From contig JADNRV010000059.1 in NCBI GenBank assembly GCA_015499995.1, positions 62,001 through 126,000 on the forward strand: a DNA stretch of 64,000 nt, read 5' to 3'. The number at the start of each line of letters is the position of its first letter. The stretch's first letter is position 1. Of the stretch, positions 48,482 through 59,510 are shown in pieces. The position numbers and the translations under genes were made by a program. Source of the DNA: Flammula alnicola (Eukaryota > Basidiomycota > Agaricomycetes > Agaricales > Strophariaceae). The notes under the pieces were generated by a model. It was not told the origin of the DNA. It saw only the letters and a program-made list of their open reading frames with translations, and did not search any database.

Positions 48482-50756
48482 TTACTCCTCGTTCTCCTGC
48501 TCCATCGCTTCTCTCTCCAGCTTCTTCTTCATAGCGCTCACTGGACAAAATTATGAGCAAATTGAACGAAAAGGTCAGCTAAGAACACGTACCGTCTCTT
48601 GATATTTGACCTGACGACATCCATCCCTCAGGGTAAGCGGCCACGATCTAGTCGCCGCAAAACCATAAGCAATTAGAGCAACATACAGAAGCTGACGAAT
48701 ACACGCACCTTCTGATAGAGCACCTTCCGCAACCCCTGGTCGCTAATCTGTATCACAGATCCTTCAAGCGAGCTACAAATCAAAGTAGATAAGCGTGGTT
48801 AGCAGCAGCGGTAAATTAAAAACATACTTCTTCTCGTTCTCCAACCGACAGCACTCGTTGCTCAGCAGAACGAGCTCCCAGACGATCGCCTTCATCTGCT
48901 CCGTCATCCGATATCGCTTTGCTGGCGGGTGCTGGCCATTATCCTTGCCGTCCTTCCCAGCTTCACCGTCCCCTGGAGGATGCGATACAGAGGATGGCCC
49001 GTCCACATCCATCTCCTCCGTTGGATGTCGGGTGGCGCCGCCGACCCTGTCCCTGTGCTCGCCTCCGCCGCGTCCTGCCGTATCTTCTCCTGTCGTCTAT
49101 CTGGAAATACAAATGCGATATTAGGAGTCGTACAGATACACACGGAAGAAAGGAGGAAACGCACCCCACGCGATGACGCTCTTCTCCCACTCTTCCTCTG
49201 CCTTTGCGAATCCACTCCGTGCAAGTCAGCCAGCTGGACCAATAGCACGTCCTGGCGTTCCGTCAACAACGCAAGATGATCGCTGAACACCGTCCGTTTG
49301 ATGAGTTTCTATGTTTTCGTGTAAGTCAAAGGGTCGAATAATAAGAAAGATGGAAATGTCACCGTCATCGTGAATTGTTGTAAGGGAATAGGGAGGGCAT
49401 GAGGGAGAAAAAGTCTTCGTCGTATTCGTCCAACCGAATGGCGAGTATCGCGAGCTTCGCAAGAGCAGGCTTGAGGGTAGGTGGGAACTTGCCCTTGTTC
49501 TCCCATGACTCTATGGACCAATATGTTAATGGCTCAAGTCGAAGTAATGCGACCAGACACGTACCTTGCGCGATGAGCTTCTTCAGCTCAGCAATGGCGG
49601 CCTGCAAATCTGGATGGAACATGCTCTCGTCCACGACCTTTTTCCGCTTGCCGCCTCCGTGATGATGCTAATCTGCCGCTTGCGTTTCTGCCCCACATGT
49701 TCCGCGTCGGCCGCTATCCCAACCCCGCCCTCTAATTGCATGCGTTTCTCGTCGCCGTCGATAGGGATAGGCGCCTCGCGCGTTCCTTCGTGCACTTCTT
49801 TCTTATCGGTGGCGAGTGAGGGATGCAGCCAGTAGCGAACGAATCTTCTTGGATTTCGGCTTCTTGGGCGTCCTGCGTCATAAAGCGTTAGTAGAAGCAG
49901 CCACAAGTCGACGAGACACGCACTTGTCTTTCAGAAGCGCAACCTCGCCACTGACACATAGAAACCTTGCTGCTTTGTCTGCGCAAAGTACTGTCGTTCG
50001 TCCACTGCAAGTTCAGAGTCGTCAATGAATGGGTCGGATGTGTCATAGTATTCCGAAGCGGTATTCTTTTTCTACAACGTAACACATGTGAGTAAAATCA
50101 GGGATGAGAGAAGAGGCAGGACGCACCTTTTTCTTCTTCGATTTTGGCTTATCGCCCTTGGCTGTTTTGTCATCTTCGTCCTCTTCGGAGTCACTTGAAT
50201 CCGCGACCTTTTTCACGGTGGGCGGGGGTGTCGGCGGACGTTGGCCAGTATCCTTTGCTTGACGACCGATATCTACTTCGTAATTTGACGGGCCTCCGAG
50301 TCGGATATCGAGTCGGATGGTTTGAAGCGGTACGGCAGGTGGCGGTGGCGACGGTGACGGTGAGCGCGCAGGTTTCGCTGGCTTAGCTGACTTGGGTTTC
50401 GCAGAAGACGCGGGCTTCGTTGAAGATGACGAAGGTGGAGGAAGGCCGGAAGGCGCTGTTGAGGAAGAAGCCCCAAGTGGCGCAGAGCCCGCCTTTGAGT
50501 CGGCATCGTGGGACGGTGCAGGTGACGGAGAGTGAACAAGCAGAGGAATAGAAATTGGAATATTGGAAGAGCTAGCAGCCCCAATACCGTCAACTTTGTT
50601 TATGGAAATGTTCTTATTCTCGTGCGTAACGACTGCGAGCGACGAGCGACGACTTGTGGCCGCCGAGGCGGTGGTTGGAGGTGGCGAGAGGTGGCGGTCG
50701 GGTGACAACGAGGATCTTGTCCCGATGTGCCCATCCATTTCTACATCTGAGACCAT
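48482..50756 (-). CDS. HPC2/ubinuclein-like subunit of the HIR histone chaperone complex
   Basis: Subunit of the HIR/HIRA complex, which deposits H3-H4 independently of replication. From ATG 50756, a Ser/Pro/Ala-rich region leads to QTIRLDIRLGGPSNYEVDIG, an acidic SDSEEDEDD patch and a basic tract. Next comes the Hpc2-related signature EYYDTSDPFIDDSEL with TKQQGFYV (about 49960-50060), VDESMFHPDLQAAIAELKKL, then the ubinuclein middle domain FPPTLKPALAKLAILAIRLD, EYDEDFFSLMPSLFPYN, KLIKRTVFSDHLALL. The tail is KRYRMTEQMKAIVWELVLLS and the protein ends MEQENEE. At least four apparent single-base losses interrupt conserved blocks (near 49951, 49820, 49650 and 49385). Either the sequence has errors here or the gene is decaying. 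Confidence 0.78.
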
Positions 50757-52161
50757 GGATTCCAGCAAGATTCAAGCCAAAATTGACGTGAATAATAGCA
50801 AGGATTGACTGTTCAGAACGTTGTGAGGAGCGAGCTTGATGATGTGGAAGATGCCTAATCGAGAAGTGGCGGCTTTCCATGTTTTCCCCTCTCTTTGAGC
50901 CCCACGGAAACCCCCAACAAATTCCTGCCAGAAAGTACGACGCACGGACGCAAAGCAATTCAAAATCACTTGGAAGATTCCTCCGGCCGCGTGAGAAGAG
51001 TTTCTGACCTTGTGATTGGTTCGGCAATTGCCATCTTCCAAACTGTTGGCGCATCTTCAGTTCGAAGTTCATTCTAGCAAGTCGAATTGTCTCCGACTCT
51101 TCGTCTTGCGCCATGATACTGAACACCTTTCAAACGGAGAAAATGAGGCTCATATGGGCTTATTTTATAGCTGCTGAGCCGTATAACCTCAAGAAGAAAA
51201 AATATTTCCTTTATCTGACAAGCATGCAGGGAGATTTGGTAATTGTCAATGGGGTGGGGCGCATTACAGAACGACCTAGATGGAAGGACTCACAGGCACG
51301 AAAATCGAAACGAGCATCTATAGGCTTTTGCAAGCGACCTTTAGTGCAATATATGCGTGTATTCTACATGATTGCATTAGAATTCAACATAAATCTGAAG
51401 TCTCAGCGTCGATTATTCACCCGTCCTCAACCACCCTAGAAAACACACTACGCATATATATCAGCTGTAGAATATTAGTGGAGTTTCTTGTTATGCTCAG
51501 ACATTTATTTAACTCACAATTGGAGCGCATATATACACCTCAAAGAACACTGCGAGCAATTTTTTTTGTGGAAAAGGGCGACCAGACCTGAGCTCGAGGC
51601 CACATGCACATCCGCATGGCAGTCGCAGATTCGTTCACCTAACAATCTGATTAGCTATAGTCTCCGTGTAGGCACGGGCACAACAATCCGACGAGAGCCA
51701 TTCACCTTTAATATTGACCAAGTGAGCGGAAGTCGCATTGTAAGAGTGAGGTCTCGCTGTGCGCGACTCGGAGCCTTGTGGCGGCTCCCTAAACGTGAGT
51801 CTGGCTGCATTTATCCAAGACTGCCATAGTGAATTGTTGTGGAAGAAGTTAAGAGTAAAAAATGAAATCTATCACATACGAGTGTTGGGAAAGCAGGATG
51901 AATGTATTATCTTATCTTATCTACGGGCCGGCTGCTGCCGGTGAAACCGGGATCTCTCTCGGAGTCGCGATAATTTCAATCGCCATTCTCCATCTTTGAC
52001 TGAAGTCTAACTTGAAATGGGAGTTAAGTGACACAATTGAAGAGGTGAGCAACATTCAACTTAAATAAATATGTGGCATGCTGGTCTGATAACGGTCTGG
52101 TAGTACAAGTTCCAATGCTCAAATTTTGTGCAAGCTCGGTTTATAAAAACACAGCAAATTC
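50757..52161. other. intergenic; one weak minus-strand open segment
   Basis: A minus-strand ATG at about 51114 opens MAQDEESETIRLARMNFELK and stays open for some 40 plausible residues before losing character. It could be the first exon of a small gene or chance. Nothing else was recognised up to the hAT left end. Confidence 0.35.
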
Positions 52162-52457
52162 CAGTGTTGTCACTGATGCCGTCTGACGGCCTCAGTCAAT
52201 ACTAGTCAGTCAGTAAGGTCAGAGTCAATGGTCAATGACTGACCTCTCACTGACCGTCCTCGGGAATCTCAGACCTACCCTATTAGGCAGGTATCTCTCT
52301 CTTCTTTTACCCACGGTTGACTGTTGACCTTGAACGTTGCTTGAACGCTCTTGGAATGTTCCACCTCTATCGACCATGCAATATGTCCCTCCATAGACTT
52401 CAAATTATTACTGTTCTCTCACACTGTCCGTGCTTGAGCAACCGTTTTGCCACAAAA

Positions 52458-52995
52458 TCACGTGTGGCAAAAACATCTTGGGCAAGACGTGCAATTGAAG
52501 AATGTCGTTGCGAGATCGAACACTGTATTAGGGTCAAATTTAAACTCGTATTCCACGCTGCACGCATCGGTAATAAGATCAAGCAGTTTACTTTCGATGG
52601 CCTTTCGCCATAGAAGGTCAATGTCAGGAAAGGGGACGAGAAGCGCAGCTGGGTGGCTCTTTAAATAATCCACCAACGATGGATTCCCCTCCGTAGTGCG
52701 GTATAATTCGCCGACAGTAGGGTATACCGAGTTTATGGGAATGTTTTTTGAGCCGTTCTTGCAGATGTCATGGAGGACAATCCTGTGGCTTTCAAAAAAC
52801 TCGCTGTGCTCTCGAAACAGGTGCTGCTCTTTGGCGTGTTTCATGAATACATTGAGGCGATATTTCAAATCGTAGAGACCTTTGCATTTTCACAGCTAAT
52901 AATGGTTTGTTCTTTAAAATGCTTTTTATAATTTCATCTTGATGCAGTGGCAGCGCTCGACGGCGAGCTGCTGGTACTGTATCTGCGGTCGACAT
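52458..52995 (-). pseudogene. truncated host-like gene of unknown function inside the hAT element
   Basis: The minus-strand reading starts MSTADTVPAARRRALPLHQD, continues EIIKSILKNKPLLAVKMQ, then needs a one-base shift near 52880 to LYDLKYRLNVFMKHAKEQ and runs on through YLKSHPAALLVPFPDIDLLW, DACSVEYEFKFDPNTVFDLA and TTFFNCTSCPRCFCHT to a stop at 52458. The C-terminal FFNCTSC looks like the beginning of a cysteine-rich domain cut short. Composition is more gene-like than its surroundings. I do not recognise the family. Confidence 0.45.
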
Positions 52996-53227
52996 TCTCA
53001 ACTTTCAAGAGTCAACATGGAGGTTTTGCCATTAGAAAAGTTGCTACGAAGGTTTCAACATATTATATAGATATTATAAAGTGCTAGCCACTATTTTCTA
53101 GCACAAATATGTGGCGAGGACACTGAGAGGGACGTCTTCAAGCAATGTTCAGTGGTTCGAATCCTAAACGGGCATTGATCGCTACTGACCTAGTCTCTCC
53201 TAGCCAGACTACGATATATGGAGAACG

Positions 53228-54345
53228 AGTCTGAAATGAATATTCCGGCTCACCAACTCATGAGCCGGACTCCGACTCACCCGTCACACGTCAAACTGCA
53301 TTTTATTGGCCTAAGTACCTCCTAAGGACGTCCTTGAGGTTCTCGGAGAGTATATAATAAGATAGAGATCCCGAAAAACGTACCTTGAGCCTTAGAGAGA
53401 AGTATACAGCATGTAAAGTATCTTGGCTACTATTTCTGTGTCTGTACATCAAATGGAAAGCGACACTTCCTCAAGGCCTCAAGTCTGCTCGTATTCACCA
53501 AAAATAACATTATGTTTATTACATATGCATGTAAGGTTTAACGACATATAGCGTTGTATCTACGTGCTATCATGACAGGTGTACAACGGAGGCGGAGGCA
53601 AAGGCAAAGGCGACAGCTCGCGCCGCAGGCGGGGAAATTACCTATCCTCATCTCCCGCTTGCAACGGCTTCATGGCCTCGCTCTGCCACCTCTGGCTTAC
53701 TCTCAACGACTCCCACCCCCGCCGTTGCCCGCCTCTGGTTCTCTCCCCATCGCTCGTTCTTGTCTCTTGTTCTCATCGTTGTTCTCGGCGTTGCAGGAGC
53801 ACGGTAGCACCATATTCATACCATCTCTTCGTATTCCTCCCCCTGCTTCTTAGCTCGTCGCCGTTGCTTTCGGCTGCGTTCTTGGCCTAGTATTAGGTGT
53901 AGTCGATCCCGGCTCCACATCCCTTTTAGAGGGGAGGGGCTCGCAGGTTGCGAGATGGTAAACCGTAGGCTGGCAGAGATGGTTGATGGGCGGCGAGTCA
54001 TGATGGCGAGGTGGGAGGACAAAGTGGGCAGCTGGTGCTGGAGCGTTGAAGACGTCGAAGGGGATGGTGGCGGGAGGAAACTCCGGTGACAGGAAAGGAA
54101 AGCGGCGGCAGTGTCATGATCATGTGACACATTTTTGCCTTTTATGTTCACATATGGCGGCAAATTTACATTCGTGATAATTGTCACCAGACACTCGAAA
54201 TTAGGGACAAGAAATGCACAAATATGTTCAGAGAAGCTCAGAGATAGCTTATGAGGAGCAAGAATCTGGAAATACCAGATACAGGCTGTGCCGGAGGATG
54301 AGTCGGACTCCGGCTTGTGCCGGTGAGCCGGAATATTCGTTTCAG
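53228..54345. mobile_element. 1.1-kb inverted-repeat unit inside the hAT element
   Basis: TGAAATGAATATTCCGGCTC (from about 53232), followed by CACC and later GCCGGACTCCGACTCA, recurs as inverted complement at about 54296-54340, where the arm reads TGAAACGAATATTCCGGCTC and ends GCCGGAGTCCGACTCA. The arms are about 45 bp with few mismatches. The interior has Arg- or Pro-rich open frames (53554-53890) without recognisable domains. No target duplication was evident. Confidence 0.6.
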
Positions 54346-54395
54346 TCATTTTTTGGATATATGTGATGTGCCCTTCGGATCACGATATATGTAGT

Positions 54396-55907
54396 CTGTT
54401 TTTTACCGCGCCCCCAAAACCGTGTCAGGAAGTTGTTATGTAATCTTCGGACTTTGAACCCCCGGTCCGCTGCAGTCGCGTCAATATTCCTCCTCCCGAC
54501 TTCATCTCGACGCGATAATTCGTGCAATCTTGTCGTTATACCTCTAGAATTCCAATAGTTTCTTTATTTAAAGGTCCGGAACCTGTTATAAGTCAAAAAG
54601 AATGGCTTCGGGACACCGCTGGCAGGATCTCATAGGCCTCGAGACAATCAAGGCAATTGTGAAGAAGATTGTACCAACATGGACGAACGGTCTGCATGCG
54701 GTCCAGCTCGAACTCGTTTCTGGTATCCTTGATGGAACAGATATGCTTTGCTGTACTGCCACTGGGGATGGAAAGTCGGCTGCCTTTGCGATTCCCTGTC
54801 TCGTTCTCCTCGAATACAACAACAACCCTGAGGCTTATCCCCGTGGTCTTCCTACTCGAGCAAAGCCTATAGCGGTTGTAATTACGACAACCAAGGCTCT
54901 TGCGAATAATATTGTATGTTCTTTGACTCCTTTTTCTATTCATCCTTCACAACTCGCTAGGTCGACGAACTGTTCAAACTGAATGTATCCGCCTTCTCTT
55001 ACTGCGCGGAAACCTTAACTGAGGCAAGGAAGACCGGACTCCACTTGGCACAGGAAATCAAGGAGTGTGTTCAGTGGCAGGTTGTGTGTGTGGACCCAGA
55101 GCATCTCCGTGACAAGGAATGGCGGGAAATTATGGAGGGCTCCACCTTTCAATCCAATGTTTTATTCGCGGGCATTGACGAAGCTCATCTGATCAACTCT
55201 TGGGGCCTTTCTTTCCGTCCAGCATTCACCCTCATCGGAACTTTCTTGCGGGCTGCTTTCCGTCATCGATTTCCATTCTGGGCCTCACGGCAACTCTCGA
55301 ACCTGGTTTACCAACTGAATCTGTTTGCAAGAGTCTTGGGTTTTTCGAGGGAAGCTTCAAACTCATCAGGTCCAACGAGCGCCCAAATACGCAATTTACC
55401 CTCCGATTCATGGCTCGTGGGATGACTGGCGACAAAGAAATACCTCCATTTTGTTGAACGTGAGTGCCGAATTTTGGCTGTCGCTCTGCGGAGACTGTCG
55501 CAGCCGTGGTTGGCTTGACGATCCATCCATCCATCCAGGCCCGTTAAATGGAGAGCCGAGTGTAGTCGACAGTGGTCTGCGAATATCATCAGGAGAAGAT
55601 GGAAGTGAGGCACTTGAGGCACTTGAGGCAGACGGCAAAAGACGTTGGAGGTAATCTAGAGTCTCTGGCACTGTGATGACGAGTCACGACGGTTTTCTTG
55701 TAAGTTCGAACACTTCTAATGTTTCCTTCCATCGAGCTTGGGTATTGCTTTGAATAAGAATTGAATTTACGATAGTAGAGCAAGCGGTATATGTATAAAC
55801 ACGTCGAGAATGGGACGCCTGCTGTGCAATATTGACGCGACGCGTTTTCAAAGTCCGAAGATTACATAACAACTTCCTGACACGGTTTTGGGGGCGCGGT
55901 AAAAACA
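54396..55907. mobile_element. inverted-repeat element carrying a RecQ-like helicase relic
   Basis: The left arm runs from about 54396 (CTGTTTTTTACCGCGCCCCC) through AAAACCGTGTCAGGAAG, TTGTTATGTAATCTTCGGAC and TTTGAA. The right arm ends at about 55907 and is the near-perfect inverted complement over about 60 bp; similarity resumes inward at GTCGCGTCAATATT. The arms bracket the helicase fragment completely. No unambiguous target duplication was found, so the outermost bases are uncertain. Confidence 0.75.
54602..55457 (+). pseudogene. truncated RecQ-like DEAH helicase
   Basis: The ATG at 54602 opens MASGHRWQDLIGLETIKAIV. The first exon has motif I (TATGDGKSAAF), and a GTATGT...CTAG intron (about 54914-54960) joins to VDELFKLNVSAFSYCAETLT. 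Motif II is GIDEAHLINSWG. Motif III (GLTATLEPG) is reached only after a one-base frame change near 55277. The reading then passes SVCKSLGFFEGSFKLIRSNE and ends at a stop near 55457, so the second RecA-like domain is missing. Such solo RecQ-like helicases are common, often mobile or subtelomeric, in fungal genomes. It is non-functional as a helicase here. Confidence 0.75.
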
Positions 55908-56516
55908 GGACTACTACTGTCAAATTATTGACTGACCCGGTCAGCCAACTGACGGTCAATTATTGACGGTCAAACATTGACGGTTATTGACTGACCTTGA
56001 CAACACTGGCAAATTCTATTCAGCAGGTCTTCTAAATACAGGGAGAACAGAAAAAATATATGGTATGGTCCAGTTCGATGTCCATTTGGGGATCTGATTC
56101 AGATTGTGTACTCGTTTAAAGGTGGTACATGCCTAGCACAATACTGTGACGCTCAAGCTCCATCGACGATCGCAAGGCCTACTGCTCTAATAGTACGCGC
56201 ACCTGCGGTTGAGCACCTTACACCCGAGTTACACAGACGGCGGACTATCCCGGCCTACGCCAACGCGTGCGTGGTCAACGTTGAGTTCCATCTCTCCCGT
56301 TGCTTCAAGAGAAGTACCGGTGACGTACGTTGACCATGCCCCAAGTAATCTTGTCTATCTTAAAACTCGTCACCCTGTTAAAATAGCCATATCCCACCAT
56401 ACTCTCAATCTAAACGCTTTTTCTCGTCATTCCGCCACGAATTTCAGCAGGTTGCCTTCTAAAACCGAAGGCCTGAATCCAGACTCTCAACCCTTCAAGT
56501 TTGTGTCCAGCTCGAA

Positions 56517-57454
56517 ATGACCTCTTCGTTTACAGAAGGCACGATCGACTTTACGCGAAACGACGAGACATACCAGACATATTACAAGCGCTTCGGTGAT
56601 TTGGAGAATAGGACGCGAAATCCACTTGTCGTGCTGCACGGCGGTCCTGGGCTCTGCCACAACTACTTGGTCTCGTTCGCGGACCTCAGCTCGAAGTATC
56701 ACATTCCAGTCATCCTCTACGACCAACTAGGCAATGGAAAATCGACGCATCTCAGAGAGCAGCCCCCCGAATTCTGGACCATCGACTTGTTCATCGACGA
56801 ACTCGTGAACCTTTTGAATTACTTTTCGATTCAAGACAGCTTTGACCTCGTCGGACACTCTTGGGGCGGTATTCTTGCCTCAGAGTTCGAGGTCCGCAGA
56901 CAGCCAGCAGGATTGAAACATTTGATTCTATCGAACTCTCTCGCTGCCTCCAGTCTGCGGAATAAGTCTAACATGCAACTCATCCAGGCCTTCCCTGACG
57001 ACGTCAAGCAAGGATTAATGGGTGGTTTGAAGGAGCCCGAGAAGTTCTTTGAGGCGTTGAAGGAATTTCACTCAGTCCATGGGTGTATGACTCGACCAAT
57101 TCCGGAGGAATATTGGTATACCCTCGAACAGGTTTTTGGGCCAGATGGAGATCCTACTGTTACAGCCGCTCGGTATGTTCTGTGACAAGTATTCTTTTTT
57201 GTTCCATCAAGTTCTGATTTGACTGTTTCAGCATCGTACGAAAATGGTCTATTATAGATCGTTTGCACCTCGTCCGTGTGCCAACCTTTGTTATCAATGG
57301 ACACCACGACATATCGCAAGATTTCGTAGTGCAACCCTTCTTTGACAAGATCCGGAAAGTTAAATGGGTCACATTCGAGAACTCAAGTCATTCGCCTTTC
57401 ATCGAAGAGAAAGATAGATATATGAGGCTTGTTGCTGAATTCCTAGCATTATAG
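56517..57454 (+). CDS. proline-iminopeptidase-like alpha/beta hydrolase (peptidase S33)
   Basis: Two exons, 56517-57172 and 57232-57454, give about 292 residues. It is probably a cytosolic hydrolase that removes N-terminal proline or cleaves amino-acid amides. Visible: LVVLHGGPGLCHNYL (HGGPG oxyanion motif), LYDQLGNGKSTHL, nucleophile elbow VGHSWGGILASEF, EEYWYTLEQVFGPDGDP, FVINGHHDISQDF (acid) and NSSHSPFIEE (His). Compared with relatives I remember, about ten residues (a MxGPSEF-type segment) are missing at the exon junction; the intron itself contains a degraded in-frame resemblance of that segment. This may be an exon-to-intron change or a damaged gene, but the catalytic triad is complete. 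Confidence 0.78.
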
Positions 57455-57498
57455 AAGCTTGATGGTTATTTAAATGATCAATGACATTATTTAGTATA

Positions 57499-57790
57499 TT
57501 ACAATCTAAACTGGCTTAAGCCTGCAAGTGCTTTATTCAGGTCATTGTACCTCCTGGCGCCCATTATGTTAGAAATTAGGTCATCAGACCCAATTGACAC
57601 TAAGAACTTCAACGCAACTTTCTGGTTGGCATTCCAAGTCGATGCCACAACCACAGCCTCATGCTTTGTCACCACCAGACTGAGTGTTCGTGCATAGTTC
57701 AACTTCTCTGTTGCAAAAGTGCGCAGATCCTTCGCAGTTGAAAGACACCGCTCGAGGTGCTTGCGGTGGGCTTGTACTGCTGTAAAAGTG
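57499..57790 (-). pseudogene. open fragment of unknown origin
   Basis: The minus-strand reading TAVQAHRKHLERCLSTAKD, then LRTFATEKLNYARTLSLVVT, then NLNKALAGLSQFRL to a stop is helical and gene-like for about 95 codons, without a start or recognised family. It lies next to the thioesterase pseudogene and is probably a gene fragment. Confidence 0.3.
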
Positions 57791-57829
57791 TATGAACTTT
57801 TAGCGCTATTGATAATAAAATTCTCGACC

Positions 57830-58338
57830 CAGCTCTTTGTTACTAAGTACGGAATTCCAGTCCTTGTCTACCCTTGCGAACCGATTGAAGAGCATCCTCG
57901 TCGGCGATGAAAGAGACAATAAGCTGTGAAGCCAATATTTCTGCGAATTTTTTCCAAGTATCCTGGTCGACTTGGTGTTCTTTCGTTCCGTGTGCACAAA
58001 ATGTTGGGATCCTTTTTTGCGAAAGTAGTGGGGATCTAATAGTATTGAGCGAGTTCAACGGAATGCATGGAAGAACGGGGAAATTTTACATAAGAAGTCA
58101 CCTCTAGGGTTTTCTTGCGTAAGCGCTCAAGGCAAAGAGACTCGCTAGCGACCGTTCCGTTGTAAGCGCCATCAAAACGGAAAGCGCGCCACCTTGACTG
58201 AATGCTCGACAATCCGATCGGAAGGTATATATTGTGCTCTTTCTCTTCTTTGGATATGATCTGGTTGATCAATTCCACAGAGCGATAAAGACCTTTCTCG
58301 GATGATGGATGATGTCAAAAGAGGAAACGTCGAACCTG
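57830..58338 (-). pseudogene. acyl-protein thioesterase pseudogene
   Basis: Degenerate copy of the thioesterase at 36642-37711. The minus strand starts with GATTCCCAG|GTTCGA, the same intron-3 end and exon start as the intact gene, then FDVSSFDIIHHPRK, LINQIISKEEKEHNI, and after an intron-like gap KRIPTFCAHGTKEHQVDQDT, WKKFAEILASQL and RQGLEFRT, where homology stops. The GLSQGG nucleophile region is disrupted by small deletions and the catalytic His block (GLGHW) is absent. Intron traces show that it arose by DNA duplication, not through mRNA. Confidence 0.8.
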
Positions 58339-58339
58339 G

Positions 58340-59195
58340 GAATCTGAAGCATGAGCCAACCGCCGTAAGACTGGTAGCAGAATTTTTGAATCGAACTTAC
58401 CAGGACTGTATAGTTCCTCCCCTCATTGCTGCTACCGATTACCGATATAACAGAGGACAAGATGTCATAAACATTGTCAACATCAGTATGTGGAAGAAGC
58501 AAAGCTCACGCAGTTGGCGCAGTGGCAGGATGAACTTGACATGGGAGAGGCGGGGATGTTGTGTTTAAATAGCTGGCAATGTACCAATATTTCCGGCGCT
58601 ATCTCCCAGACCCTACATGAAGAATAGGAAAGGATTATCACGGCTGATTGATCAGACGGAATATGACTGCGTGAAGGAAAACGATTGTGGCGGTATGTCG
58701 TTTGACTGGGTGGTAGATTAGACATTGAAGTCCAACCTCGGGGTTGCACAGTGAAGTCAGGCATTGTCCGTGAATTCGAATACGCTACTACTTAGTCGAT
58801 AAATTGGTTGGCTTCAGCAATTCGGTCGGCTCCTTGATCAACGGAACCGTTTGGGCTTTGGTGGATTTATGTATTCCGAATCCAGAGGCAATCCATTCGA
58901 ATCTCGATGAGTTGACACCAAATAGGAATACTGCCGTGGGATGAAATGGCCCTAGGTTAAGATACGGCTCAGATTCCAGGGTGCGTACAACTTGGAGCTT
59001 GAATACTTACTTACAAGTAAAGCAAAGGATGAACTTGAACGTTGACCTCGTCGCTTCGTAATGGAGAAAGATTAGCAAATGTTGAGAGGATAAGCTTCTT
59101 AACATTGACGGATTAAATAATTGTTGACCAGGAAGAGACTGAGAGTTCAGACAGTAACTTTAAGTCCCAGTGTGGCATCGGAAATGAGAGCCAAT
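58340..59195. other. intergenic, nothing recognised
   Basis: Short open frames only, with no homology that I recognise. Confidence 0.45.
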
Positions 59196-59510
59196 AATAA
59201 GGGTTGGGTAAAAAAAAACCTCCGAAGGGGGTAATTTTAAATTTACCAGTAAGTTACCTCAGTCACGTGATATAAATTGGCCCAAAGTTGAAAGCCCGTC
59301 GCCGTTTTTCATTGTCAACAACCTCTCCATGGCCCCAAACCTTTCATTTACCATCGAATCGATTACAGTTCACGTTGCTATGATTCTTCCACCTCTTTGA
59401 CAAATTTTTGCAACCTTCATCCCTCCCTGCCAGGAGGTAAATTACCAGTAAATTACCGGTAACTTACCGGTAAAAAAAACTGTCAAAACATACATTTTTT
59501 ACCCAACCCC
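59196..59510. mobile_element. MITE-like element flanked by a 9-bp direct repeat
   Basis: AGAGCCAAT occurs at 59187-59195 and 59511-59519. Between them, GGGTTGGGTAAAAAA (from 59201) and its complement TTTTTTACCCAACCC (ending 59509) form the inverted ends. Internally, repeats of TTACCAGTAAATTACCGGTAA and GAGGTAA add further symmetry. About 315 bp and non-coding. The left end carries five extra bases (AATAA) outside the inverted repeat, so the exact end is uncertain. Confidence 0.65.

Larger units (their letters stand above)
52162..56008. mobile_element. hAT-type DNA transposon with exact 8-bp target duplication, no transposase seen
   Basis: Both ends begin CAGTGTTGTCA reading inward (52162 on the plus strand; 56008 on the minus strand). 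Immediately outside, GCAAATTC is present on both sides (52154-52161 and 56009-56016). An 8-bp duplication and CAG-starting short TIRs are hAT hallmarks. The subterminal 100 bp on each side are packed with TTGACCGTCA/GTCAGTCA motifs, typical of hAT transposase binding sites. The 3,847-bp interior shows no transposase but contains a truncated host-like gene, an inverted-repeat unit and a RecQ-like helicase relic in its own inverted repeats. It would need a transposase supplied in trans. Confidence 0.88.

Noticed and set aside
53100..53200. Possible tRNA (GGTTCGAATCC-like T-loop at about 53154)
   Set aside because: The flanking bases do not pair into a T-stem or acceptor stem, and no D-arm or anticodon arm could be drawn.
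57830..58338. Thioesterase copy as a retrogene
   Set aside because: Intron sequence is retained at the exon-4 junction, so it was copied as DNA.
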